Positions 7,968-15,370 of a stretch of DNA of 64,000 nucleotides are shown piece after piece. This stretch comes from Micromonospora sp. NBC_01699 (GTDB taxonomy: Bacteria > Actinomycetota > Actinomycetes > Mycobacteriales > Micromonosporaceae): the NCBI RefSeq assembly GCF_036250065.1, contig NZ_CP109199.1, forward strand, positions 6,324,001-6,388,000, read 5' to 3'. A program made the translations under genes and the position numbers. Each line of letters starts with the position of its first letter. Within the stretch, counting starts at the first letter, position 1. Below the pieces are notes generated by a model that was given only the letters and a program-made list of their open reading frames with translations, was not told the origin of the DNA and ran no database searches.

Positions 7968-8041
7968 GCGGGCGTAGTGGAGTGGGAACCACACCGGGCT
8001 CATAATCCGGAGACGCCGTTCGAGTCGGACGCCCGCCACCA
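7968..8041 (+). tRNA. tRNA-Met/Ile2-like (CAT) gene with defective T stem
   Basis: Acceptor GCGGGCG/CGCCCGC, D stem GTGG/CCAC and anticodon stem CCGGG/TCCGG with loop CTCATAA (anticodon CAT) are good. The T arm around TTCGAGT pairs at only three positions (CCG/CGG) before mismatches, and the variable region is shortened. CACCA ends the gene. It may be a degenerate or divergent copy; the functional tRNA of this anticodon is also present at 41789-41862. Confidence 0.6.
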
Positions 8042-8070
8042 ATTCCCAACCGGGGCCACCGTACCGGCGT

Positions 8071-8568
8071 TCAGGCCGTGGGCGGGGGCACGTTGGCCTC
8101 GTATTCGCCCTGCATGTTCCCGGCCGGGTGGAAGGTGGCCACGATGTAGGTCTCCCACCAGTCGGCACCCCTGCCGAACGCCCGACCGAAGCCGACCTTG
8201 GCGGTTTCCTTCCACACCAGTTGGGTGAAGTGACCGGTGGCTCCGGGCCCACTGGAGGACGGGTCGGTGAAGTTGTAGTCGGTGATTTCTCCGTACCAGC
8301 TCGACGTCGCGGCCTCGGCCCCGGCGGCCTCCTCGGTGGTGGAGGCGTGCCAGGAGAGGTTTTCGCCGTACCTGTCGTCGAGGTCGGCGTGACCACGACT
8401 CAGTCCCTCCTCCGTCGAAACCAGGCTGGCCCGGGACTTGGCGTACTCGACGAGCGTGTCGTCGAGCGTCACGGGCGGCACACCGTGTTTGGTGCGGTAC
8501 AGGTTGACGCTGGCCAGCATGCTTTCCAAGAAAGCCTGGTCGGTGGTAACCGGGAACGCTTCGCGCAT
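8071..8568 (-). CDS. CAP (SCP/PR1)-domain protein
   Basis: The 165-residue product is a single CAP domain: ESMLASVNLYRTKHGVPP, then GHADLDDRYGENLSW, GATGHFTQLVWKET (the His/Glu cavity residues of the family) and TYIVATFHPAGNMQGEY. Most bacterial CAP proteins are secreted, but no signal peptide is seen from the ATG at 8568, which has GAAGGGA upstream; a longer frame upstream is Arg-rich and unconvincing. The role is unknown. It is an isolated minus-strand gene inserted between plus-strand tRNA genes, so it may be an accessory gene. Confidence 0.85.
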   Translation of the reverse strand: MREAFPVTTDQAFLESMLASVNLYRTKHGVPPVTLDDTLVEYAKSRASLVSTEEGLSRGHADLDDRYGENLSWHASTTEEAAGAEAATSSWYGEITDYNFTDPSSSGPGATGHFTQLVWKETAKVGFGRAFGRGADWWETYIVATFHPAGNMQGEYEANVPPPTA

Positions 8569-8972
8569 CTTCCGAATCCCTTCGAGAAAAATGGACGGTC
8601 GCCCTGCGGCCCGTCTGCTTCGACATCCGGATGACCTGGGCCGCCGTGGCGCGGATCGCAACCGACGAGAGCCGGCCGAACGCAATTACAGCAGCCGTCA
8701 CCCGAACCCGCTATGAATGAATGGGGGATGAATGACTTCCTTCGCGTTTTCAGGACCCCGACACAACACCTTTGAGTGGGTTTAGTTGGCGTGACCGCCC
8801 CACGCATGTCGGCAATCCGTCAATAACGGAAACAATCCCGATCATCGACCTGCCCGGACGTTCCCGCGGGGGTCGTCCGGGCACCGGTCAGAATCAACCG
8901 CAACGCAACAAACCGCGCCGCCACCCACATTCGGCGCGGTTTGTTCAGCATGCCCGTACGACGGGCAGGCTC
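8569..8972. other. Non-coding gap with two hairpins
   Basis: There is no convincing gene. Two strong inverted repeats are present: TGCCCGGACG/CGTCCGGGCA (8851-8860 and 8874-8883) and the 14-bp repeat listed separately. The AT-rich stretch at 8695-8850 probably holds the promoter of the CAP gene. Confidence 0.5.
8907..8945. terminator. 14-bp perfect terminator hairpin
   Basis: AACAAACCGCGCCG (8907-8920) pairs perfectly with CGGCGCGGTTTGTT (8932-8945). It ends in T-rich sequence on the plus strand and lies just before tRNA-Cys. Confidence 0.7.
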
Positions 8973-9043
8973 GGCCGAATGCCCGAGTGGTGAGGGAGCC
9001 GCCTGCAAAGCGGTCTACCCGGGTTCGAATCCCGGTTCGGCCT
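8973..9043 (+). tRNA. tRNA-Cys (GCA)
   Basis: Acceptor GGCCGAA/TTCGGCC with discriminator T (U73 is a Cys identity base), anticodon loop CTGCAAA (anticodon GCA) on a CCGC/GCGG stem, and T stem CCGGG/CCCGG with loop TTCGAAT. It is 71 bases long, as usual for tRNA-Cys. No CCA is encoded. Confidence 0.93.
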
Positions 9044-9081
9044 CGATGCCATCCGCTGTGGTGCGACGCCCCTGTCGCGAC

Positions 9082-9113
9082 GTCCCGCCCGCCGACGATC
9101 CGGCGGGCGGGAC
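9082..9113. terminator. 13-bp perfect terminator hairpin after tRNA-Cys
   Basis: GTCCCGCCCGCCG (9082-9094) and CGGCGGGCGGGAC (9101-9113) pair perfectly around ACGATC. It can serve tRNA-Cys on the plus strand and the HPF-like gene on the minus strand. Confidence 0.7.
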
Positions 9114-9163
9114 GGGCGCGCGCGATGACCGACGCGCTATGACGGGGCTGACCGACGGACGGG

Positions 9164-9658
9164 TCAGGTCCGGGCGTCGAGGGGCACCGGGCCCGGGTCG
9201 ACGGTCGACTCGTCCCGGACGAGCAGGCCCTCGGCGTCCCGGACGAGCAGGTCATCGGCGTCCCGGACGAGCAGGTCATCGGCGAGGCCGGTGGTCTCCG
9301 GCGCGGGGGTTTCCCGTAGGTGACGGTTGTGGCGGGGCTCCTGCCGGGTCTTCGCGTCGTTGAGCCGCCGGCGCAGGTCGTCCCGTACGTCGTTGAGGGC
9401 GGTGTGCAGGTCCTCCTCGGCGGAGGTCGTGACGATCTTCTGTCGACCGGCGACCCAGCATTCCAGGGTGACCTTCTGTCCACGGGCAGCCCGGTCCTTG
9501 ACCGACACCTCAAGTTCGGTTCGGTCGGCGGCGAAGGTGGCCAGCCGCGCGTCCAGGGTGGCGAACTGCTCGACTATCCAGTTCCGGTCGCCCTGGGAGA
9601 AGCCGGTGCCGACGCGCAGGCAGTCGTCGACCGTTGCCGGGCTTGCCTGGGCGCTCAT
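9164..9658 (-). CDS. HPF/RaiA-like ribosome-associated protein with C-terminal octapeptide repeats
   Basis: The protein has 164 residues. Residues 20-110 match the S30AE/RaiA fold: LDARLATFAADRTELEVSVKDR, VTLECWVAGRQKIVTTSAEEDLHTALNDVRDDLRRRLND. Proteins of this family bind the 30S decoding region under stress. The usual long HPF dimerisation domain is missing. Instead, residues 126-149 carry two copies of DDLLVRDA and a diverged EGLLVRDE, encoded by 24-bp tandem DNA repeats. It is a single gene between tRNA-Cys and the pectinesterase. Whether it binds ribosomes is inferred from the family only. Confidence 0.7.
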   Translation of the reverse strand: MSAQASPATVDDCLRVGTGFSQGDRNWIVEQFATLDARLATFAADRTELEVSVKDRAARGQKVTLECWVAGRQKIVTTSAEEDLHTALNDVRDDLRRRLNDAKTRQEPRHNRHLRETPAPETTGLADDLLVRDADDLLVRDAEGLLVRDESTVDPGPVPLDART

Positions 9659-10003
9659 CGCCGTACCCCGGTCGCGGGGCGGGCGGATCCGGGAGTACGG
9701 GCCGGGCTGCTATTCAACATTTGCGTTGATCCTCCGATTCGACCACGTGTGTCGTGTCTCGCGGTTGATCGGCTCATACCCAGCCGGTGTCCCCCGGCAA
9801 ACGAATGTGGCGACCCGGGATGCCGTCACCCCGTCGGCCGCCGGGGCGGCGGCAAGGACGGATCTGCCCGATGCCTACGCGCGATGCCGACGCACGACCG
9901 GCCACATTGACAGGCTTCCATCGATGGGGTTACGGTCCGCCAGGAAAGCGCTTTCACCTGCGCTGCCGGCCTCCTCACCCCGTCCCCCGGAGGTTCAATC
10001 ACC
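9659..10003. other. Intergenic region between divergent HPF-like and pectinesterase genes
   Basis: No gene is seen. The right end contains a LacI-type palindrome and the GGAGG ribosome site of the pectinesterase gene. CCATCGATGG (near 9918-9927) is a second, shorter palindrome. Confidence 0.6.
9944..9955. promoter_or_regulatory. LacI-family-type operator palindrome
   Basis: GAAAGCGCTTTC is a perfect 12-base palindrome centred 54 bases before the pectinesterase start. Palindromes with a central CG and flanking AAA/TTT are typical LacI/GalR-family operators that control sugar catabolic genes. No LacI gene lies in the window. Confidence 0.6.
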
Positions 10004-11686
10004 ATGCCCGAACCACACCGACGAACCCTGCTCACCATCGCCACCGCCGCGATCACCGCGGCGTTGCTCGCCCTGACCCAACTCGGCGGCGCGCAGTCCG
10101 CACTCGCCGCCACCCTGTTCACCGACGACTTCTCCGATGGCGACACCGCCGGCTGGTCGAAGTCCGGCGGCACCTGGTCGGTGGTCGGCGACGACGGCCA
10201 GGCGCTGCAACAGGCCAAGGGCGACACCGACAACGCCCGGCTCTTCGCCGGCAGCACCTCCTGGACCGACTACACCGTGCAGGCCCGGGTCAAACCGGTT
10301 AGCCTGCCGGCCGACGGCGCGGTGGCCCTGCTCGCCCGCGCCGCCGGCTCGACGACCTACCTCCGGCTCGCCCTGCTCCCCGGCAACCAGGTCCGGCTGG
10401 AATCCGTACGCAGCGGCGCGGCGACCGTACTGGGCTCGGCGTCCCGGCCGGTGACGGTCGGCACGTGGTACACCCTGAAAATCGAGGTCGGTGGCTCGGC
10501 CGTACGCGGTTACCTCGACGGCGCCCTCGTCGCCAGCGGCACCGGCACGATCGGCGGCACCGGCCGGATCGGCGTGCAGACCCGCTACGCCACCGCCCGG
10601 TACGACGACGTGACGGTGACCAGCGGTGGTACCACCCCCACCACACCGCCGCCCGCCACGACCCCGCCCGGCACCCCCACCGCGACGCCGACCGTGCCCC
10701 CCACCACCGGTCCGCCGCCGACCGGGCAGTCCTCGGTGGTCGCGAAGGACGGCAGCGGAAACTTCAGCAGCGTGCAGGCGGCGGTGAACGCGGTCCCGAC
10801 CGGCAACTCCAGCCGGTACACCATCACCGTCAAGCCGGGAACCTACCGGGAACTGGTCACCATCCCGGCCGACAAGCCGTACATCTCGTTTGTCGGTTCC
10901 ACCGGTAACGCCCGGGACGTGGTGATCACCTACGACAACGCCTCCGGTACGCCCAAGCCCGGCGGCGGCACCTGGGGCACCTCGGGCAGCGCCTCGGTGA
11001 CCGTTGACGGCAACGACTTCACCGCCAGCCACCTCACCTTCTCCAACACCTTCGACGAGGCGGCGTTCGACTACAGCGCCGAGCAGGCGGTGGCGATCCT
11101 CACCCGGGCCGACCGGCTGGTCTTCGACAACGTCCGATTCCTCGGCAACCAGGACACGCTTTACCACAACAGCGCGAACAGCAGCACTATCGGCCGGGCG
11201 TACTTCCGCGACTGCTACGTCGAGGGCGACGTCGACTTCATCTTCGGTCGGGGAACGGGCGTGTTCGACCGCTGCGAGATCAAGGCGCTCAGCCGAGGAT
11301 CATCAAGCAACAACGGGTACGTCACCGCCCCGTCAACCATGATCGACAACCCGTACGGTTTCCTTTTTGTGCAGTGCACGCTGACCACCGACTCGGCCGG
11401 CCCCCAGAGCGTGCACCTCGGCCGGCCGTGGCACCCGAGCGGTGACGTCAACGCGATCGGTCAGGTGGTGTTCCGCGACAGCGTCCTGGGCGCCCACGTC
11501 AAGAACTCCCCGTGGACCGACATGTCCGGCTTCTCGTGGCGGGACGCCCGCTTTTTCGAGTACCGCAACAGCGGGCCGGGCGCGACGGTCACCGCGGACC
11601 GCCCGCAGCTCACCGACGCGCAGGCGCCGAACTACACCGCGCAGAGGTACCTGGCCGGCTCGGACAACTGGAACCCGATCCACTGA
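10004..11686 (+). CDS. Secreted pectinesterase (CE8) with N-terminal lectin-like domain
   Basis: The protein has 560 residues. A signal peptide (about 1-35, ending SALA-A) precedes a concanavalin-like domain (about 37-205, FTDDFSDGDTAGWS...RYDDVTVTS), a Pro/Thr linker (206-245) and a CE8 pectinesterase right-handed beta-helix (about 247-560). The family motifs are present: GTYRE near 280, QAVAIL near 362, NQDTLY near 383 (catalytic Asp), DVDFIFG near 408 (second catalytic Asp) and LGRPW near 472. It should remove methyl groups from pectin outside the cell. The ribosome site GGAGG lies 13 bases before the ATG. The upstream palindrome suggests LacI-type repression and the downstream hairpin suggests a single-gene transcript. 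Confidence 0.95.
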   Translation: MPEPHRRTLLTIATAAITAALLALTQLGGAQSALAATLFTDDFSDGDTAGWSKSGGTWSVVGDDGQALQQAKGDTDNARLFAGSTSWTDYTVQARVKPVSLPADGAVALLARAAGSTTYLRLALLPGNQVRLESVRSGAATVLGSASRPVTVGTWYTLKIEVGGSAVRGYLDGALVASGTGTIGGTGRIGVQTRYATARYDDVTVTSGGTTPTTPPPATTPPGTPTATPTVPPTTGPPPTGQSSVVAKDGSGNFSSVQAAVNAVPTGNSSRYTITVKPGTYRELVTIPADKPYISFVGSTGNARDVVITYDNASGTPKPGGGTWGTSGSASVTVDGNDFTASHLTFSNTFDEAAFDYSAEQAVAILTRADRLVFDNVRFLGNQDTLYHNSANSSTIGRAYFRDCYVEGDVDFIFGRGTGVFDRCEIKALSRGSSSNNGYVTAPSTMIDNPYGFLFVQCTLTTDSAGPQSVHLGRPWHPSGDVNAIGQVVFRDSVLGAHVKNSPWTDMSGFSWRDARFFEYRNSGPGATVTADRPQLTDAQAPNYTAQRYLAGSDNWNPIH

Positions 11687-11701
11687 ACCGAGCCGGAGTA
11701 C

Positions 11702-11729
11702 GGGGCGGCAGCCACAGTGCTGCCGCCCC
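11702..11729 (+). terminator. Terminator of the pectinesterase gene
   Basis: GGGGCGGCAGC (11702-11712) and GCTGCCGCCCC (11719-11729) pair perfectly around CACAGT, starting 15 bases after the stop codon. Confidence 0.75.
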
Positions 11730-11834
11730 ACACCGCGTGACGTGCGTTCGTCGGCGCCCGGAGCACCTGTGTGATGCCGCCGAAGCCGTCCTGGTAGGTT
11801 CAATCTCGCCGTTGAGTCGTGCCGACGGCTGCAT

Positions 11835-11907
11835 GCGGACGTAGCGCAGTTGGTAGCGCATCACCTTGCCAAGGTGAGGGTCGCGGGTTCGAGTCCCGTC
11901 GTCCGCT
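11835..11907 (+). tRNA. tRNA-Gly (GCC)
   Basis: Acceptor GCGGACG/CGTCCGC, anticodon stem TCACC/GGTGA with loop TTGCCAA (anticodon GCC), T stem GCGGG/CCCGT with loop TTCGAGT and discriminator T. No CCA is encoded. It lies 30 bases from the convergent arginyl-tRNA synthetase gene. Confidence 0.95.
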
Positions 11908-11936
11908 CTTCCCCACCACCGTCGCACCCGGCACCC

Positions 11937-13655
11937 CTACATGCGGTCCGGAGTGTCGATGCCGAGCAGGTAGAGGCCGTGCCGCAGGACGCGGGCGGTG
12001 AGGTCGCACAGGGCCAGTCGGCTCTCGCGTACGTCGTCTTCGGCCCGCAGGACCGGGCAGTGTTCGAAGAAACCACTGAAGGTGGCGGCGAGCGTGTGCA
12101 GGTAGCCGGCGAGTCGGTGGAATTCGAGGGATTGCTCGACGCCGGTGACGATGGTGCCGAAGTTGAGCAGTTCGAGGGCGAGGGCGTGTTCGGCCGGGTG
12201 CCCGACCGTGATCGGGGTCGCGGTGAACTGTTCGATGCCGGCGCGGCGGAAGATGGACCGGATCCGGGCGTGGGCGTACTGGAGGTACGGGGCGGTGTTG
12301 CCGTCGAGGGCGAGCATCCGTTGCCAGTCGAAGACGTAGTCCTTGATCCGGTCGGTGGACAGGTCGGCGTACTTGATCGCGCCGATGCCGACCGCCCGTG
12401 CCACCTCGGCGACGGCCGCGTCGCTGACGTCGGGGTTCTTCTGCCGGGCGAGTTCGGTGGCCCTGGTGACGGCCTCGTCGAGTAGTCCGACGAGTTTGAT
12501 CGAGCCGCCGGCCCGGCTGCGCAGCATCTTGCCGTCCGAGCCGAGGATCGAGCCGAAGCCGACGTGTTCGGCGCGGGTGGGTGGGCTCAGCCAGCCGGCT
12601 TCGCGGGCGACGGCGTACACCATCTCGAAGTGTTGGCGTTGCGGCAGGCCGACGACGTAGAGCAACCGGGTCGCGCCGAGGTCCCGGGTGCGGTGGCGGA
12701 TCGCGGCGAGGTCGGTGGCGCCGTAGCCGTAGCCGCCGTCGCGTTTACGGACGATGATCGGCAGCGGTTGGCCGTCACGCCCGGTGAAACCCTCGGGGAA
12801 GACGCAGGCGGCGTCGCCGCTGTCGGACAGCAGCCCGAGCCGGTCGAGTTCGTCGGTGACCGGGGTCAGCATGGCGTTGTAGTAGCTCTCGCCGTAGAAG
12901 TCGTTCTCGGTGAGCAGTACGCCAAGCTGGTCGTAGACGGTCAGGAAGTATTTCTCCGACTCGCCGACGAGCAGCCGCCACAGTCGCAGGGTCAGTTCGT
13001 CGCCGCCTTGCAGGGCGACGACCCGCCGTCTGGCCCGTTCCTTGAACGTGTCGTCGGCGTCGAACTTGACCCTGGCCGCCCGGTAGAACGAGTCCAGGTC
13101 GCCGACGGACAGTTCGTGGGCGGCCTCGGACTCGCCGAGGTCGAGCAGGTGCTCGATGAGCATGCCGAAGGGTGTGCCCCAGTCGCCCAGGTGGTTGGCC
13201 TTGATCACCCGGTGCCCGAGCCACTCCAGCAGCCGTACGGCGGCGTCACCGATCACCGTCGACCGAAGGTGTCCGACGTGCATCTCCTTGGCCACGTTCG
13301 GCGCCGAATAGTCGATGACCACGGTTTCCGGGTTCGCGCTCGGTGGGACGCCGAGGCGGGCGTCGGCGGCCATGTTCGACAGCAGCGAGCCGAGGGGCGG
13401 GTCGGCGACCGTCAGGTTGATGAAGCCGGGGCCGGACACCTCCACCGACGAGCACAGGTCCGCCAACGCGGCCCGGCCGACGACCTCGGTGGCGATGTCC
13501 CGGGGCGGGCGGCCGAGCCGACGCGCCAGCGACAGCGCGGCGTCGGACTGGAAGTCCGCGTGCTGCGACCGCCGCACGACCGGATCGACCGGCCCGCCGG
13601 CCACGGCCGAGAACGCCCACGCAAGCCGGTCGGCCAACAAAATCTCAAGATCCAT
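11937..13655 (-). CDS. argS: Arginyl-tRNA synthetase
   Basis: The protein has 572 residues and charges tRNA-Arg with arginine using ATP. The N-terminal Add-1 domain (about 1-105, FINLTVADP) precedes the class I catalytic core with YSAPNVAKEMHVGHLRST (HVGH = HIGH motif) and HLGDWGTPFGMLI. The KMSK loop is altered to KMLRSRAG. The C-terminal DALR anticodon-binding domain ends in LARVLRHGLYLLGIDTPDRM-type sequence. The length is normal. The ATG at 13655 has only a weak ribosome site. Actinobacteria usually carry argS beside lysA and hom; here it stands alone between tRNA-Gly and an accessory region, so it may be a second copy. Confidence 0.92.
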   Translation of the reverse strand: MDLEILLADRLAWAFSAVAGGPVDPVVRRSQHADFQSDAALSLARRLGRPPRDIATEVVGRAALADLCSSVEVSGPGFINLTVADPPLGSLLSNMAADARLGVPPSANPETVVIDYSAPNVAKEMHVGHLRSTVIGDAAVRLLEWLGHRVIKANHLGDWGTPFGMLIEHLLDLGESEAAHELSVGDLDSFYRAARVKFDADDTFKERARRRVVALQGGDELTLRLWRLLVGESEKYFLTVYDQLGVLLTENDFYGESYYNAMLTPVTDELDRLGLLSDSGDAACVFPEGFTGRDGQPLPIIVRKRDGGYGYGATDLAAIRHRTRDLGATRLLYVVGLPQRQHFEMVYAVAREAGWLSPPTRAEHVGFGSILGSDGKMLRSRAGGSIKLVGLLDEAVTRATELARQKNPDVSDAAVAEVARAVGIGAIKYADLSTDRIKDYVFDWQRMLALDGNTAPYLQYAHARIRSIFRRAGIEQFTATPITVGHPAEHALALELLNFGTIVTGVEQSLEFHRLAGYLHTLAATFSGFFEHCPVLRAEDDVRESRLALCDLTARVLRHGLYLLGIDTPDRM

Positions 13656-14215
13656 TACGGGTACGCCAATCTCGCTCCGATCCGGTCCCGCCAGGGATAC
13701 GGATCTTCCGGGAACCTGCCCAGGGAACAGATCGATCGGCAGCAGGAGTACCGGCGGATCGATCCGCCGGTGGCAAAGGGCCAGCTCAGACGGTTCGTAC
13801 GGCTCGCAGGCGAGCCACGGTTCGCTCGCGTCGCGTCGGGGCGGACGCGGAGCGAACCCGAATACCGGAACTGATCACGGAATACATCCTACCGGGCCGC
13901 AAATGATCAATTTCGAGAGTATCGCCCAGGAGATCCACTTCGAACACCACGCGCGTCCTTCGGGACCACCGCGAAAATTCGACACCCGCCGGGGCTTCCT
14001 GTCAGAGTGACACTAAGTCTATGGTGCATACATGCCCGACGATCCCCGGGGGCGCTCGCGCTTCCCGGCGGCTCCCTGAGGGCTCGTCCCCGCCGGCCCG
14101 GCCAGGACGGCCGGCATTGGCCGTCCCGCCCGGCTGTTCGGCCCTGGCTCACACAGGACGCCGCACCCCCGATGTTGCGACCGAGCGCGCAGACAGACAA
14201 GGAGAGCTTCCGAGC
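13656..14215. other. 560-bp divergent intergenic region
   Basis: No gene is supported. It must contain the promoters for argS (minus) and the two-gene effector operon (plus). Its 13860-14030 part is less GC-rich. A hairpin GGACGGCC/GGCCGTCC (14105-14112 with 14119-14126) lies in the presumed leader of the operon, and AAGGAG precedes the ATG at 14216. Confidence 0.5.
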
Positions 14216-15370
14216 ATGAACAGCAGCCTGGTCGTGATTCTCACGGCCCTGAACCTGGAGTACGAGGCGGTCCGCAGCAGGCTGACCGAGCTGCGGCCAC
14301 ACGCTCATCCCGCCGGTACCCGCTTCGAGGTCGGTCGGCTCGGCCGGCACGGCTGCCAGGTGGCGCTGGGCCTGGTGGGCAAGGGCAACCATCCCTCGGC
14401 GGTGCTTGCCGAACGCGCCATGGCCGAGTTCTCCCCGGCCGCGCTGCTCTTCGTCGGAGTCGCGGGCGCCCTGCGAGCCAAAATCCAGCTCGGGGACGTC
14501 GTGGTCGCCTCGCAGATCTACGCCTATCACGGCGGCACGAGTCAGGACGACGGTCTCAAGGCCCGGCCGAGAGTGTGGGAGATCCCGCACGGCGCCAGCC
14601 AGATCGCGCAACACCTGGCCCGCGGCGACGAATGGGCGTACGGCCTCGGTGTGAGCACCGCACCCCGCGTGCACTTCGGGCCGATCGCCGCGGGTGAGGT
14701 CGTACAGGACTCGGTGGTGTCCGAGCAGGCCGGATGGGTGCGGCAGCACTACAACGACGCGCTGGCGATCGAGATGGAGGCGGCCGGCGTCGCCCAGGCG
14801 GGCCACCTCAACCGTGCGCTACCGGTGGTCGTCGTACGCGGCATCAGCGACCGGGCCGACGGCAGCAAGACGCTCACCGACAGGGAGAGCTGGCAGCCAC
14901 GGGCGGTAGCGAACGCCGCCGCATTCGCGACCGCACTCGCACAGGAGCTGGTCGCCGACGGCACGGCCCGCCAACCGGATGCCGCGAAGAAGGACGGACG
15001 GGCGCAGATGGGCACGACAAACAGCAACATCGCCACCGGCAACGCTCGGGTGGGGGTTCAGGCCGGCCAGGTCTACGGCAACCTCATTCACGGAGCCGCA
15101 CCGGAGCGGCCGATCGACCTCTCGGCGGGACTCGCGGAACTACGAGATCTCCTCAAGCAGGCGCATCGGGACGGCCGGTTGGACGAGGCGACCTACACGG
15201 CGGCGGAGCACGAGTTGGACGCCGCGGCTGCCTGTCTCAGACAGGACACGGCGCAGAGCCGGGCCGCCGTGATGTTGCCGCTCAAACGCCTGCGCGGGCT
15301 GGTGGCTGACGTGACGGAGCTGGCGGCGAGACTGGCCGTGACAATCGACGTCGCCGGGAGTCTGTCATGA
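14216..15370 (+). CDS. Nucleoside-phosphorylase-like effector with amyloid-type motif
   Basis: The protein has 384 residues. Residues 1-250 have the purine/uridine phosphorylase fold: VVILTALNLEYEAVRSRL, LLFVGVAGALRAKIQLGDVVVA, and the nucleoside-binding AIEMEAAGVAQAGH with VVVVRGISDRADGS. This is the MTA/SAH nucleosidase-like branch used as an effector in many bacterial conflict systems. Residues 270-289 carry NSNIATGNARVGVQAGQVYGN, a short glycine/asparagine motif shared with the next gene. A helical tail follows (LAELRDLLKQAHRDGRLDEA). The ATG has AAGGAG 11 bases upstream, and the stop overlaps the next ATG (ATGA). I infer that it cleaves a nucleoside or nucleotide when triggered by its partner; no substrate is known. 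Confidence 0.8.
   Translation: MNSSLVVILTALNLEYEAVRSRLTELRPHAHPAGTRFEVGRLGRHGCQVALGLVGKGNHPSAVLAERAMAEFSPAALLFVGVAGALRAKIQLGDVVVASQIYAYHGGTSQDDGLKARPRVWEIPHGASQIAQHLARGDEWAYGLGVSTAPRVHFGPIAAGEVVQDSVVSEQAGWVRQHYNDALAIEMEAAGVAQAGHLNRALPVVVVRGISDRADGSKTLTDRESWQPRAVANAAAFATALAQELVADGTARQPDAAKKDGRAQMGTTNSNIATGNARVGVQAGQVYGNLIHGAAPERPIDLSAGLAELRDLLKQAHRDGRLDEATYTAAEHELDAAAACLRQDTAQSRAAVMLPLKRLRGLVADVTELAARLAVTIDVAGSLS

Noticed and set aside
9101-9113. Similarity of CGGCGGGCGGGAC to the 3' part of the tRNA at 41789-41862 as an attachment repeat
   Set aside because: The shared run is short, GC-rich and fully explained as one arm of the terminator after tRNA-Cys.
9164-9260. Short tandem repeats taken for a CRISPR array
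   Set aside because: The repeats are 24 bases with no spacers and encode an octapeptide repeat in a protein.
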